64,000 nt of DNA from Azolla caroliniana (Eukaryota; Polypodiophyta). The stretch spans positions 992,001-1,056,000 of the forward strand of contig JBHGNT010000011.1 of NCBI GenBank assembly GCA_043228905.1, in the 5' to 3' direction. Under the pieces are notes generated by a model that made no database searches, was not told the DNA's origin, and worked only from the letters and a program-made list of their open reading frames with translations. The stretch's first letter is position 1; each line of letters starts with the position of its first letter. This document shows positions 10,614 through 21,238 of this stretch, in pieces. The position numbers were made by a program, and so were the translations under genes.

Positions 10614-11032
10614 TGTTGTTCTTTGACTGGACAAGGCCTAACACAAGGTGTCACGGAGACACTTCACCAAAGGGTGATTACGGCATAGGATTATGACTCA
10701 ACGATTACACCGACTTAAGTAGGTTACACGATTAGAGCGCTTTTGTTAATTACACGCGTAAGATATAACAGTAATTACAGAACGGAAATCAACACAGAAG
10801 TATAAACACCATACGCTCTATTAATTATCCGCTGCGATTACAATGGGGTTCAGGCCTTTAAATAGGTTTCCGGCCCGTAGTACAAGACGGTGCCTATCGC
10901 ACCTCTTCGGGATCCGTCCGGATCTGGAACGGCTTACCGTTTCCAGTCCGTCCGTCCACACTATGCTTATTTACAACCATACTTAATTAATTCCTTCACT
11001 CCGTATTTTGGACTCCTTGCCGGCCGGTAACA
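10614..11032 (-). repeat. 5' LTR of gypsy A
   Basis: 419 bp and nearly identical to 1115-1533. It is followed on the plus strand by the target duplication CACAG (11033-11037) and then copia B sequence. Confidence 0.93.
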
Positions 11033-11037
11033 CACAG

Positions 11038-12114
11038 CTTCCGGTTGTGGTCATCTATGAACGTCATGAAGTATTGCGATCCGGCATGTGACTTCGTGTC
11101 CACTTGACACACATCAGTATGCACCAACTCCAGTGGTGCATTACGTCTCATCGGTGGCCTTGAGTGGAAGGAGGTCCGGTTTTGTTTACCAGCCAGACAA
11201 TCAATGCACTTCTCCAAGTGCGCGTTCTTCACAGGGATGAGGTTGTCATCTGCAAGCCTCTTCATCCCCTTCTCACTCATGTGACACAGCCTCTTGTGCC
11301 ACAACTCACCGACAGTGTCGGAAGCCACGTTCACTTCTTCGGGGCATAACTGGGAATTCATCAGGTACAACGTGTTGACCTTCCGGGCCCGAGCCACTAT
11401 CATGACTCCGTTCCGGATGCTACCCGTGTAGCCTTCATCATCTAGCCGACCGACTGATAATAGGTTCAGTCGAACCTTCGGAACGTGTTGGACATCCTTC
11501 AACAACAGCCTCCATCTGGTTGGTGTTGTCAACCACACATGTCCTATGCCAACAATTCGGCATGTACCTTCATTCCCCATCCGGACATAGCCATGATCAC
11601 CGGTTTTGTAGGATGAGAAGCATTTCCGGTCCGGGGTAAGGTGGAATGACGCTCCGGAATTGACAACCCATGTTGTCTCATCGCCGGCAAGGTTCAACTC
11701 ACTCTCCTTGGTGATGAGCATCAACTCTTCTTCACTTGACGCGATTGCCGTCATTCCCTTCCAGTCCGCCCCCCTCCGGTCTTTATCGTTCCGGTCCAGT
11801 GTTCGCTTCGAATCGGTACCATCAGTTTCCTTGTCTTTTCGGAAATGCCGACAGTTCTTCTGGAAGTGTCCCGGCTTGCCACAATAGAAGCAAGTAGGCC
11901 TCCCCCTTGACTTTGACCGTGTCCCCGACTTTTCCCGGTTCTGGGAACTACGGTTCCTTTGCCTTCCGTGTTCCGATTCTGTAAGGAGCGCTTTGGAGTC
12001 GGAGCTCGTATCCTTATCTTTCCGACACGCCTCCTCATCTAGCAAGCTCGACTTCACTCTTGCTAGGGATAACTGTTTCCCTTCTGGCCCGACGTTGCCC
12101 AAAGTGACGACCAA
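11038..12114 (-). pseudogene. gag-pol: Copia B gag end, protease and integrase start
   Basis: Minus-strand frame in phase with the gag N-terminus (12121-12585). It holds the CCHC knuckle CFYCGKPGHFQKNC, the protease site region WVVNSGASFHLTP (the catalytic Asp of DSGA is replaced by Asn), the GAG-pre-integrase motif LWHKRLCHMSEKGMKRLA, and the integrase start HTDVCQVDTKSH. It is closely similar to the same region of F. The frame is cut at the A insertion, and the Asp-to-Asn change alone should abolish protease activity. Confidence 0.87.
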
Positions 12115-12120
12115 CGTCTC

Positions 12121-12585
12121 CTAGCTATCTGGAAGGGAACCGAGCAGGAGTAGTGCTAGTACCTCATCGGCGAGAGGTACTTCTAATGATGTTGCCTGGT
12201 GTATCAGTCCCTGGAAGGCATTCATGTGCTCCACCATGCTGGAGCCATCTTGGTACCGGAGTCTTACTAACTTCCGAAATACCGAAACTTGATTAACAAC
12301 ATTTTTGTTCTGAAACATGATGCTGATCTTCTCCCAGAGCTCATGAGCCTTGCTCTCTTCATTGAAGTTGTTGTATAGACTCATGTCGATGAAGCACCGT
12401 ATGGACGCCGTTGTCTTCATGTGCATCACCTCCCATATTGTGGCATCGATCTTGTCCGGAATCTTGTCCCCGAACTGAACTGGCAACCAAAGATCTTTAA
12501 CCATGAGCATGTCCCTCATCTTTGACTTCCACACTAAATAGTTGGAGCCGGTGAGCTTGAACATGCCTCCCAACGAATCGTCCAT
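12121..12585 (-). pseudogene. gag: Copia B gag N-terminus
   Basis: Starts at ATG 12585, close to the primer site, and reads as UBN2-type copia gag (FKLTGSNYLVWKSKMRDML; ELWEKISIMFQNKN; VEHMNAFQGLI). It ends at TAG 12121-12123, exactly where F has Trp in LPESWENLVV, so this is a TGG to TAG change. The frame continues directly into 12114. Confidence 0.87.
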
Positions 12586-12601
12586 TTTTCTGTGTCGTTT
12601 C

Positions 12602-12613
12602 GCTCTGATACCA
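12602..12613 (-). promoter_or_regulatory. Primer binding site of copia B (initiator Met tRNA)
   Basis: TGGTATCAGAGC on the minus strand, the standard plant copia primer site complementary to initiator tRNA-Met, three bases inside the LTR. Confidence 0.9.
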
Positions 12614-12616
12614 GTT

Positions 12617-12867
12617 TGTAGTTAAAATCGTTGCCGGCTACAACCGGTTTGCATGTGCGGAATAATAGTCAATCTAATGGAGAGGAAAATCAGAATACAA
12701 AAACTGAGAATGACACAAGTTTTAACGTGGAAACCTGAATTGGGAAAAAAACCACATGGAGTCCACAAACTCCGAAACAGAACACTATGAGAGAAAGAAA
12801 TACAATCAGAGATCTCAGAGGCAATGGTTCTTCTTACTTCCCATCCGGAGGGACCTGCTTGCTAACA
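12617..12867 (-). repeat. 5' LTR of copia B
   Basis: About 251 bp, TG...CA. Near its minus-strand start it carries GGTCCCTCCGGATGGG (12840-12855), the box also seen in the LTRs of F and of the solo LTR at 17568. The right end was set by the TG/CA rule and the resumption of gypsy C coding sequence. Confidence 0.75.
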
Positions 12868-13523
12868 GAAGGTTACTTGGAGCATGCGCATTTTATCATA
12901 TCTGGATTCCGCACTACGCTCATGTCGCCGAACCGTTATATGGATTACTAAAGAAAAGAATGAAGTTCGAATGGCGAGACGAGCACAGAAATGCGATGCG
13001 AAGATTGAAGAAACTACTTCTTGAAGCTCCGACACTAAGGAAGGCCGACTATGCCGAAGGGAAGCTAATTTACGTGACCGTAGATACGAGCCCAACTGGA
13101 ATCGGGTGGGTCATCAATCAAGAAGGAGAAGATAATGCGCGATATGCCGTCCGGTTCGGAGCAAAGATTCTCAGCGAACAACAACAAAGATATGCCCATG
13201 TCAAGCGGGAACTTTGGGGTATTGTGTCGGTAGTGAAGATGGACAAAGATTACCTGATCGGGTCAGAAGTGATAATAGAGACAGATTGTCTCCCAATTCT
13301 TGGAATTGTCTCGGGATGTGCGACCCTAGATCTTGCTATGCTAAGGTGGATCGCCTACATCAAGTCTTTAAACCCAGAGATCCACCACATTGCAAGGAAG
13401 AAAAACGCCATGGATGACATGCTGTCGATGGTAGGATTTGAAAATGGAAGTGACATGGTTTTGGACGATGAAGATGTTGCCCTCGACTTCTTCAAGATGG
13501 CTCGATTATCGGCGGAAGACTAG
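12868..13523 (+). pseudogene. pol: Gypsy C RT end and RNase H
   Basis: The frame continues from copia LTR sequence, so codons before about 12868 are artefact. It encodes the RT connection (LLGACAFYHIWIPHYAHVAE) and RNase H (VTVDTSPTGIGWVINQ, VKRELWGIVSVVK, ETDCLPILGIV). It aligns throughout to H (52137 onward). It stops at TAG 13521-13523 before the integrase. Confidence 0.86.
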
Positions 13524-14910
13524 GACACGCAAGCTCTCCACGCCTTCAACGAAAACAAGTATGAAGGAGAGTGGTTACTAATCGGTAGATTCCTAAGAAC
13601 ATTGACGGCAGATGCTTCGTTGACAAAGGAGGAGGCCCTACGAATCCGGAACAAAGCTTACTGATACTTCTTGAAGGGAGGATTCCTTTGGCGACATCCA
13701 AAAAGAAGGACAGGAATACCACATCGAGTGGTGGTGAAGAAAGAAGAGCAAGAGACGCTGATGACCGAATTCCACGAGAGTGCTTGGGCAGGTCATAGAG
13801 GAAGATGGGCGATGTTCGAAAAGTTGAAGGAGGAGTACTGGTGGTCAAGCATGTACAAAAGATGTACTCCATTTCGTGTCCACATGCGAAACTTGCCAAA
13901 TATATTCAAATATACGTCATCGTGATGAGTTACAGTCGACATACCCACTCACCATACACTTCAAATGGATGGTGGATCTGGTCTCGATGCCAATGGGAGT
14001 GGGACAAATGTAGTACTTAGTGCTGGCAAGGGAAGACTTGACAAATCAAGTGGAAGGACGAGCCTTCACAAATAAGAAGACTTCAGCCATTTGCAAATTT
14101 CTACTTGAAGAGGTTGTTTGCCGATACGGATGTGTGGGGAAGATAGTGGCCGACCGAGGGGAGTTGGATGCGCACAAAGCAACGAAGCTCTTTGAACGAC
14201 TAGGCGTGAAGCTCTCCCTCACGGCTGCCTACAATCCGGAAGTGAATGGGAAGATCGAGCGAGGGCATGGACCTATCGTCCAAGCCATCGTACGGGCATG
14301 CGACGGTCGAGTTGGGAATTGGCCATGACTATTACCCTATACCTTGTGGGCCGACAGAACGACACACAACTCGGTGATAGGGTATATGCCGACGGAGCTT
14401 ATGTATGGACAAAAGCCGGTAATGCCCATCGAAAGGACGATCACCTCATGGGTAGCGATACCATGGGAGAACGAGATGAGCCGAGAAGAGTTATTAGCGG
14501 CGCGGATAAGGCAACTTGAAAGAAGACTTGAAGATCTAGAAAAAGTGTGAAAGATGATGGAGGCAGCCCGAGTAAATAACAAAGTTTGGTTCGACAACAC
14601 GCATCGACTTCGTCCCAAGAAGATTGAAGAAGGAGATTGGGTTTTGGTTTACGACAACAACCTTGATAATCAACACAGTACAACAAGAAAGTTTGCAAGA
14701 AGATGGTTCGGGCCGTATGTGGTGACAAGTGCCAACGATAATGCCACATACCACCTTGCGGAGCTAGACGGATCAAGGTTGGCCGTACCCATTGGGAGAA
14801 AAAGAGTAAAGATTTTCAAGAAAAGACAAGACGAGGATCCTGACCTTGATCACCTCGATGATGAACATAATGGGGCGGATGTAAATGAAGACATAGAGAA
14901 ATCTGATTGA
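13524..14910 (+). pseudogene. pol: Gypsy C integrase, fragmented
   Basis: Pieces in shifting frames match H integrase: zinc-binding part (FHESAWAGHRGRWAMFEKLK, 13671-13925), core with VADRGELDAHKA and EVNGKIERGHGP (14020-14328), MWADRTTHNSVIGYMPTELM (14344-14550) and the C-terminal GPY-like end (ARRWFGPYVV, 14554-14910). At least three stops or frameshifts separate them, so the gene is dead. Confidence 0.86.
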
Positions 14911-14968
14911 TCATCTTAGCCGAAATCTCACTTTCTCTCTTCTTGGCATGTACCGGAGGACGTGTGGT

Positions 14969-14982
14969 TTGGTGGGGGTGGA
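14969..14982 (+). promoter_or_regulatory. Polypurine tract of gypsy C
   Basis: Purine-rich TTGGTGGGGGTGGA directly before the LTR start TGTCGTGAAG. It would prime plus-strand DNA synthesis. H has the equivalent GTTTGGAGGGGGCGAG. Confidence 0.8.
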
Positions 14983-16070
14983 TGTCGTGAAGATTTTCGG
15001 CAATGGTGTGAAAATCACATAAAACGTACAAAATTGAGTATGAACCACATAAAACAATAATAGTGAAGATAACATTTTAAATAAGTTTAATATCTAAGTA
15101 CAAAATGATGGAGGTCTTCGAGAGCTTTCGAATGCACTTTATTACACGAGAAACGAACAACTAGATGTCAAGATATGAGGGTATAATGTTTGTGAAAGGA
15201 AAAGAGAAAACTGTGGGATATCCCACATAGGCACGACAAATACGACTCTCATCATATATAAGGTAGAGCAAATGCTATTAACTTTGTGTCTATGTGTGGA
15301 GTGGAGGTGGCCTAACCACTTGTAATGGTTTTGGCCGACCAAAACCGGACCGACGATGGAGCCGGTGATCCGGCGGAACCGACATCCGACGGAGCCGGCG
15401 AGCCGGTGGAACCGACATCTGGCGGCGCACCGGCATCCGGCGCCGGCAGCCATTGGTAACCGGCAGCATCCGGCGAATCGGCCAAAAACCGGCATTCGAC
15501 GAACCGACGACTAGATAAATAAATATATAAATGTATATACATATACAAGGAGGACAAGTAAGGATTCAAACCTTGCACCTCCAAGTTAGGAGTCAATTGG
15601 CTTACCACTAAGCCAAAATATTTAGCTGAAATTATATTTCTATCATCATACTTTTACATATAAATTCTTATGCATGAGGGCTAAAATGAGTGACATGGTT
15701 ATCATGCACCACATATAATACACGAGCGCCAAATGGCAAACATGCATCATATGCATGGGGGCATCTATAAAAGGATGGATGACAATGTATTATGGATCCA
15801 TGTATGAACGAAGAAATTAATGAGAAGAAAATTCATTGATGATATATCCTGTTTCTTAAATCAAGAGTTAAAATCTTAATCTCAATATCTCTCTCTTGGC
15901 CATATCAATCTTTCTCAATCTAAGTCAAGCGTTTAATCTTAATCTCTTTCTCTCTCTCAATCTATCCTAAATACTTTCTCGCTAAGGTTGGTGCGAACTT
16001 TGATCCTTCCGGTCCAAAACCCCGGCGGTTCCGCCTCGCGATCCGCACCTAGTGACGGATCTTCACGACA
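14983..16070 (+). repeat. 3' LTR of gypsy C (1088 bp)
   Basis: Begins TGTCGTGAAGAT and ends ATCTTCACGACA, a 12-bp perfect terminal inverted repeat. It contains a CCGG-rich block (15344-15500), an antisense tRNA-like module (15549-15618) and a TATA-like CTATAAAAGG (15765-15774) about 150 bp further on. The solo LTR 34101-35216 is the same family in reverse orientation. Confidence 0.88.
15549..15618 (-). ncRNA. tRNA-like module inside the gypsy C LTR
   Basis: On the minus strand: a D-arm-like hairpin GGCTTAGTGGTAAGCC (A-box region), an anticodon-arm-like segment with TTGACTCCTAACTTGG, then GGAGGTGCAA and the B box GGTTTGAATCC. This is the order and spacing of a tRNA, with an anticodon-loop reading CTCCTAA. 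No convincing acceptor stem is seen, so it is probably a tRNA-derived promoter module and not a working tRNA. Confidence 0.6.
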
Positions 16071-16448
16071 ACGCTCGTTGGGACTATATCCTAGCCAATC
16101 GAGTAAATAATAGAGCTTGTTGCGAACAATCTTGGAATAGAGGATGGTGGCAACCTCGTACTCAGGTCCATCTTCAAGTTCGATCGGGGGTGGAAGTTGT
16201 GGAATACATCCTGGGATGGTGCTATCTTGATAGGGTTCGAGGAGAGAACTATGAAACACCGGATATATGTGAAGTTGCGGGGGTAGATCAAGACAAAAAG
16301 AGACATCATTAATCTTTCTGATAATATGGAAAGGACCTAATTTCCGATAATCCAACTTCTTGCATGGGCGAGTAATCTTGATGTGTCGTCGTAGTAGCCA
16401 TACCCGATCTCCAATGTTAAAACTGGATGGAAGCCGATGACGATCCAC
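16071..16448 (-). pseudogene. pol: Gypsy D integrase end with chromodomain, truncated
   Basis: Minus-strand frame from Met at 16448. It encodes the GPY-like part (LDYRKLGPFHIIRKINDVSF) and LHIYPVFHSSLLEPY, then a chromodomain start (YEVATILYSKIVRNKLYYLL, DWLGYSPNER). Chromodomains guide these integrases to histone-marked chromatin. The domain is cut at NER by the gypsy C LTR; residues after that in the frame come from the LTR. Confidence 0.85.
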
Positions 16449-17567
16449 GTAAACCTTGTGTGTTTGTTGAGCTTGTTGTAGATGAGTAGATCAATCTACT
16501 TGTATCTTGCGTAATCGCTCCAAACGATCCTCTACGCAAGGATTTGTGGGTAACTCTAGGGTTTCAAATACACACCACCGGGGGTGACAACCCGTATAAG
16601 CATAAAATGGCGTAACTTTAGTCGATGAGTGGACAGAGTTATTATAGGCAAATTTGGCGTAGTGGAGAATATCCGCCCAGTCATCCTGATGATAGCTTAG
16701 AAAGCACCGAAGATATTGCTCCAGCGTTTGATTTGTTCGTTATGCTTGGCCGTCGGTTTGCAGGTGGTAGCCGGAGGAGAGGTTATACGTGACCTTGAGC
16801 ATTTTAAAAAGGTGCTTCCAGAATTTCGAGACGAACTGGGGTCCACGGTCGCTGATGATATTATCGGGAAGGCCATGATGCCGACATACTTCACGCATGA
16901 CAGTTTCAACAATTTCTTCACTAGAGATTTCCTTAGTACATGGCAAGAAATGAGCCATCTTCATATATCGATCTACTACTGTTAAAATCACATTGAATCC
17001 CTTAGAGACTGGAAGATCTGTGATGAAATGTAGAGCAATGGATTGCCACGGCTTGCTTGGAATTGGTAATGGTTCTAATAAACCATATGGATGATGCCTT
17101 GGCATTTTTTCTCTGCAACATGTATCACAAGTCCGAACAAAATCTTCTACAAATTGTCGCATACAGGGCCACCAGAATGATCGTTGTACTAAATCTAATG
17201 TCTTAGTACTACCAAAATGCGCAGTTGTATATGTGTCATGACAGTTTTGGACTACTCGAAGGCGGTAAGAACCATTAGGAACATACAAGAGTTTCTTAAA
17301 GAATAGTAATCCATCATGACATTTGAATTGTCGATAGTTCGTACCTGGTTGTTGCGACTGTGAACAAGATGCCCGAGAGGGATCAATTTGTGCAAGAATG
17401 TCTTGGGCGAAAGCATCTGTCTTCAAGTTCTCACGTATGGTATTGATAACGTGGGAATCCAAGGGCATGCCGAAGACCTGTGTTGCTTGAAGCAAGATTA
17501 CTTGCTTTTGGTTATCGAAAGCTGGCTCGTCGGGATGCGGTGCTAGATACGAACGCCATGATAATGT
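16449..17567 (-). pseudogene. pol: Gypsy D integrase
   Basis: The open part (16740-17567) includes the zinc-binding region (FVRTCDTCCREKMP), the core starting IALHFITDLP (the first catalytic Asp region is changed to HFI) and IISDRGPQFVSKFWKHL. The frame breaks near 16740 and continues as ERTNQTLEQYLR in the neighbouring stretch. N-terminal residues in the open frame beyond 17567 come from tandem repeats of the solo LTR. Confidence 0.85.
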
Positions 17568-18228
17568 TGTTGGGAGACAGGTCCCTCCGGATGGGAAGGG
17601 AGAAGAACAGTGCCGAAACGGTATGAGGAGTACCCGGCTACGGAGAGCCGGATGATACAGGCCCGGTGTGAACCGGATGAGTAGTACCCGACTACGGAGA
17701 GCCGGATGATACAGGCCCGGTGTGAACCGGATGAGGAGTACCCGGCTACGGAGAGCCGGATGGTGCAGAACCGGAGGAAGAGACATATTCGTAAATATGT
17801 TTAGAGCCCATCGAGGCTATATTTGTAAATAGCCGAAAAGTCATATTAGTATAAATATGACTTAGGGCAAACTTTTAGTTGTTGTTGTCATTCTTTTTGT
17901 TGGTGCAAGAAGAAGGGAGAGTATATAACTATACAGAGAGAGAGAGAGAGTACGAGGTCGTTGCCTCTATTGTAACCGCCGCCTGTGGCGAAGATCGTGA
18001 GTCCGAGGTCGTTGCCTCCGTGAACTCACTGTTTTGTACATTCTTACATAGTGACAGTTTGTAGCCTGTGGGCTGCCGTGGTTTTTCCCCTAGTTTGGGG
18101 TTTTCCACGTAAACCTCCTGTGTATTTGTCTTCCTCTTTGTGTCGTGTTCTATTTCCCATTTTTTGTGTATAAAAATAATCTCGGTTGTGGCCGAGCGTA
18201 GTGCATAAGGAACGTCCAGTTCCCGTCA
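17568..18228 (+). repeat. Solo copia LTR in gypsy D
   Basis: 661 bp, starting TGTTGGGAGACA and ending CCCGTCA, flanked by AATGT (17563-17567) and AATGC (18229-18233), a 5-bp duplication with one change. Removing it restores the D frame (KADALSWRSYLAP). It is a distant relative of the F LTR: same GGTCCCTCCGGATGGGA box (17580-17596), a TATA-like GTATAAATATGACTT, and the same GTCGTTGCCTC and CCGCCTGTGGCGA segments. It contains about 2.5 copies of a 54-bp CCGG-rich repeat (17629-17770). Confidence 0.87.
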
Positions 18229-18317
18229 AATGCATCTGCCTTCCCTTGGTGCTTCCCCGGACGATATGTAATTTTGAAGTCAAAATGCGTGAGGAATTGG
18301 GCCCACCGAGCTTGAAA

Positions 18318-18686
18318 TCAATTTAGCACACGAGCACTCTGAAAGTAGGCAAGGTTTTTGTGATCACTAAATACGGTGACTTGATGAGAGGATCCATCTA
18401 GAAAATGCCTCCATTGCATAAAAGAGTCCACTATTGCTAATAGCTCCTTATCATGAATTTCATAGTTGATTTCGGCAGCGTCAAACTTGTGTGAGTGGAA
18501 AGCCATAGGATGTAGCTTTTCATCATTACCTTGTTGTGACAGAATGCTACCCAATGCGAAATCCAATGTGTTCGCTTCCATGATGAATGGTTTTTCCGGA
18601 TCAATGTGAGCTAGAATAGGAGCCGATGTAAATGTCTTCTTAAGATTCTCAAAAGCCATGTCTGCTTCTTCAGACCAAACGAACAA
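18318..18686 (-). pseudogene. pol: Gypsy D RNase H
   Basis: Encodes FVWSEEADMAFENLKKTF, KPFIMEANTLDFALGSILSQ and YEIHDKELLAIVDSFMQWRH, ending FSDHKNLAYFQSARVLN and a stop. The normal continuation into the integrase spacer is visible at 18229-18317 ([18 protein letters not shown]). The usual catalytic D of VETDASD-type motifs appears altered (IMEANTLD). Confidence 0.82.
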
Positions 18687-18737
18687 TTGTCCCTTCTTAG
18701 TAAGTTGTGTGAGAGGCAGAACAAGCTTTGAGTAATC

Positions 18738-19452
18738 CTATATAAACTTGCGATAAAAATTGGTAACGCCTAAAAAGCATTGCACATCTCGCAACGAACG
18801 TGGAGTTTGCCACTCCACCATTTTGACCTTAGCTGGATCAATGGAGATGCCTTCCAAGGAGATGACATAGCCTAAAAATTCCACCTGGTTGCACCCGAAA
18901 CTACATTTTTCCAGCTTTGCATAAGACCATGTTCTCGAAGTCATTTTAGTACTAACAGTACATGAGAATCATGCTCTTCTCGGGTCTTCGAATAAACCAA
19001 TAGATCATCCAAATAGATGATCAAACAAACATCCAAGAGATCTCAGAATATATCATTTGTCATGTGCTAGAAGACTAATGGTGCATTAGTGAGGCCGAAC
19101 AGCATGACCGTATACTCAAAGTGCCCATATCTGGTGTGAAAGGCGGTCTTCCATTCATCTCCTGTTTTGATCCGTACAAGGTTATATGCTCCCCTCCCCG
19201 TAAGTCGATCTTCATGAAGAACCTTGCACCATTGATCCGTTCTAAAAGACTTGAGATAAGGAGAAGTGCATACCTATTTCTAATGGTGACCTTATTCAAG
19301 ACACAATAATCTACAATGAGATGAAGTGATCCATCCTTTTTCTTGACGAAGAAAATGGGTGCGCTGGCTGGAGATTTCGAATGCCGAATGAAACCATTTT
19401 CCAAATTCTCCTCTATACAGGCTCGAAGGACTTCTAGCTCAGTTGGTGACAA
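18738..19452 (-). pseudogene. pol: Gypsy D reverse transcriptase, frameshifted
   Basis: RT pieces in different frames: FIRHSKSPASAPIFFVKKKD and [20 protein letters not shown] (19075-19452), the catalytic [10 protein letters not shown] in another frame around 18990-19030, and FLGYVISLEGISIDPAKV (18738-18944). At least two frame breaks and one stop make it non-functional. Confidence 0.85.
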
Positions 19453-19962
19453 ATTGTAGATCGGTCCCGATGGTGGCTCTTTTCCCGGTTGTAAATCGAT
19501 GGGGCAATCATACGGTCAATGGTGAGGAAGCGTATTGGCTTGTACTTTATCGAACACATCGGCATAATGATGATACTTCTTTAGAAGTTGAACAGTGGAC
19601 TCCTCTTTAGTGGTGTCGGAGGGTTTTACTGATATTGCAAAGAGAAACATTTCTTCCTTCTGTCCTTCTTCCCGTAACTGATGTAGCGAAATGGTTGCAA
19701 TCTTATGAGTAGATTCTCGGGCTTGTCGATACTGGATTTCTCTTGTTCTCCGATCTATGTCCGGGTTACGTAATTCGAACCATGGTAATCCTAAAACAAT
19801 GGGATGTTCTAGGATACTAATTATATTAAATGATACTACAAACGCTAGATTATCTAGGACAATATTAACGGGCTCTAACTCTTCTATGATATTTTCGAAA
19901 GCAATGGGACGACCATCAATGACTACTACAGAGGCTGGACACGGGAGTTTTCTGAGAGATAT

Positions 19963-20145
19963 CTAATGAGTTTGGGGAAAATTCCTATCCATGAAGCAAG
20001 AATTAGCTCCGGAATCTAGAAGTGCTAAGACATGTACTAGAGGGGTACTTTTAGTACTAACTATTACTTGGGCTACGAACACATTACTAACTTGCTTAGA
20101 GGGAATGGAACCACTAATGGGTTGCACAGATCTAGGGTTGTCCAA
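19963..20145 (-). pseudogene. pol: Gypsy D protease fragment
   Basis: Short open stretch with the aspartic protease site LLDSGANSCFMD. Upstream sequence (20146-20325) reads as an acidic linker and then degenerates. 19453-19962 holds decayed protease-RT linker sequence. Confidence 0.7.
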
Positions 20146-20333
20146 CTAAATGGCTCCAATTTTGGCTAGACTTAGTCATTTAACTCTTCTTCTAACTGAC
20201 TAAGGAAATCAAATTTGTTCGCTAGATTTGGGCTATTAGTACTATTAGGACTATCAAATATTCCTACTGAAATAGACTCGGGTTTAGTACAATTAGAACT
20301 AGCAACTATTTGGTTTAACTATCTTCTTGGCCT

Positions 20334-20645
20334 ATGGCACTCGGATGGTTGGAACAACAAATGGGTGCTCATGTAGATTCAACATATGGTACCGCAATAA
20401 GTGTGAAAATGAAAAGACAATGGAAAGATGCCATGATATGGAGCTCGGGCAAGGTGAATGAGCAAGGCATATGCTATATAAATGTGAAATTTAGGAAGCT
20501 ACCTCGAATGATCATGGAATTCATGGTATACCACCTTGAAATGGTGACACTAGAAGAGGATAATCTCCAAGATATGATCTTAGCAAACCTAGTGGAAGCC
20601 GAAAATGCATTGGTTGGGCCACTAAAGAGGCATGGTATATGCTGA
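20334..20645 (+). pseudogene. LINE 5' remnant reading frame
   Basis: A 103-codon frame ahead of the endonuclease, in a different frame, ending at TGA 20643-20645. No conserved domain is recognised. It may be the tail of an ORF1-like protein or 5' sequence of the LINE. Confidence 0.4.
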
Positions 20646-20659
20646 AATGAATCTTAGCT

Positions 20660-21238
20660 TTGCTAACATGGAATATACAAGGAATTGGTGGCAACCAATT
20701 CCACATGAGGAAGAATGTATTAGCTGCTGAAATTCAGCGATGCACTGAGGCAATAGTGCCTGATGTTATCATGGTGCAAGAGCATCATCTAGATAGGGAT
20801 AAGATCAACAAAATTGGAAACATCTGCCCTGGGAGTTGGACCAATACATGGTCGGTAGCTACGGGGGACAGACAAATTCATGGGGAAGTACTCATAGCAA
20901 TGAAATCTAAATATAATGCAACATTCACAGGCAAAGGATGTTTAGTAGAGGGTCGGGTTGTCTATATAAGGATAAAACACAAATATGGGCACTTGGGCAT
21001 ACTAAACATATATGCCCCAAATTTTGATATTGAAAGGAAGGAATTCCGGTTGCAACTAGTGGACAAGAAACTGGTTGTAGATTTGTGGATCATTGGAGGA
21101 GATTTTAATATGGTGGAGCAACAAGAAGATAGAAGCGGAAATGCAAATGGCACAGTGCAAGGGGCGGAAAAAGATGCATGGGATAAGTTTTGTTTAGCAT
21201 ATAATGTGATAGACTGTTGGAATGCATCTAAGTTTTAG
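20660..21238 (+). pseudogene. LINE endonuclease (APE type)
   Basis: Encodes the N-terminal apurinic-like endonuclease of a plant LINE ORF2: LTWNIQGIGG (Asn site), DVIMVQEHHL (catalytic Glu), LGILNIYAPN and WIIGGDFNMVE (Asp/Asn pair). It would nick the target to prime reverse transcription. It stops at TAG 21236-21238, and the same frame continues with HWRTMSKLDRWYLDP, then a stop, then SDHALVLLHIKE and further stops up to the copia insertion. Confidence 0.87.

Larger units (their letters stand above)
1115..11032 (-). mobile_element. Ty3/gypsy element A, full length with accessory ORF
   Basis: A complete 9918-bp LTR element on the minus strand, inserted in copia B. LTRs are 1115-1533 (3') and 10614-11032 (5'), each 419 bp and starting TG and ending CA on the plus strand. 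The target duplication is CACAG on both sides. Coding order on the minus strand is gag, protease, RT, RNase H, integrase, then a long extra ORF. No chromodomain is seen, and the integrase end (VNGFRLKPY) resembles the non-chromovirus plant Tat/Athila group. About six LTR differences, five of them transitions, suggest a fairly recent insertion. Confidence 0.93.
11033..12867 (-). mobile_element. Copia element B, right part with 5' LTR
   Basis: The 5' half of copia B: 5' LTR 12617-12867, primer site, gag, protease and the start of integrase, all on the minus strand. It sits in gypsy C, whose RT sequence resumes at about 12868. Because the 3' LTR is outside the window, the target duplication cannot be checked; the right flank begins GAAGG. 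Confidence 0.88.
12868..16070 (+). mobile_element. Gypsy element C, 3' half with 3' LTR
   Basis: A decayed plus-strand gypsy of the same lineage as intact H. Only the end of RT, RNase H, integrase and the 3' LTR (14983-16070) are visible; the 5' part lies beyond copia B, outside the window. It is inserted in the chromodomain of gypsy D: the D frame stops exactly at the LTR end. The right flank reads AACGC or ACGC depending on the LTR end used. Confidence 0.87.
16071..17567 (-). mobile_element. Gypsy D (chromodomain type), left segment
   Basis: Minus-strand chromovirus-like gypsy cut by gypsy C at its chromodomain. It continues across the solo LTR (17568-18228) to about 20325. The C-terminal end and 3' LTR lie beyond C, outside the window. 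Confidence 0.85.
18229..20325 (-). mobile_element. Gypsy D, right segment
   Basis: Continues gypsy D on the minus strand with RNase H, RT and protease. Neither 5' LTR nor gag is found before the LINE begins near 20326, so the 5' end is missing or deleted. The exact D/LINE junction is not resolved. Confidence 0.78.

Noticed and set aside
10614-11032. Cassandra-type 5S rRNA domain in LTRs
   Set aside because: No 5S A box, intermediate element and C box arrangement was seen in any LTR of the window; the modules found are tRNA-like.
12756-13523. 255-codon ORF starting MESTNSETEHYERKK
   Set aside because: Its first part is copia B LTR and only the part after about 12868 is gypsy C RT/RNase H; a chance fusion.
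16740-17786. 348-codon ORF with repeated LHHPALRSRVLLIRF
   Set aside because: The repeated N-terminus is the translated tandem repeat of the solo LTR; only the part left of 17567 is integrase.
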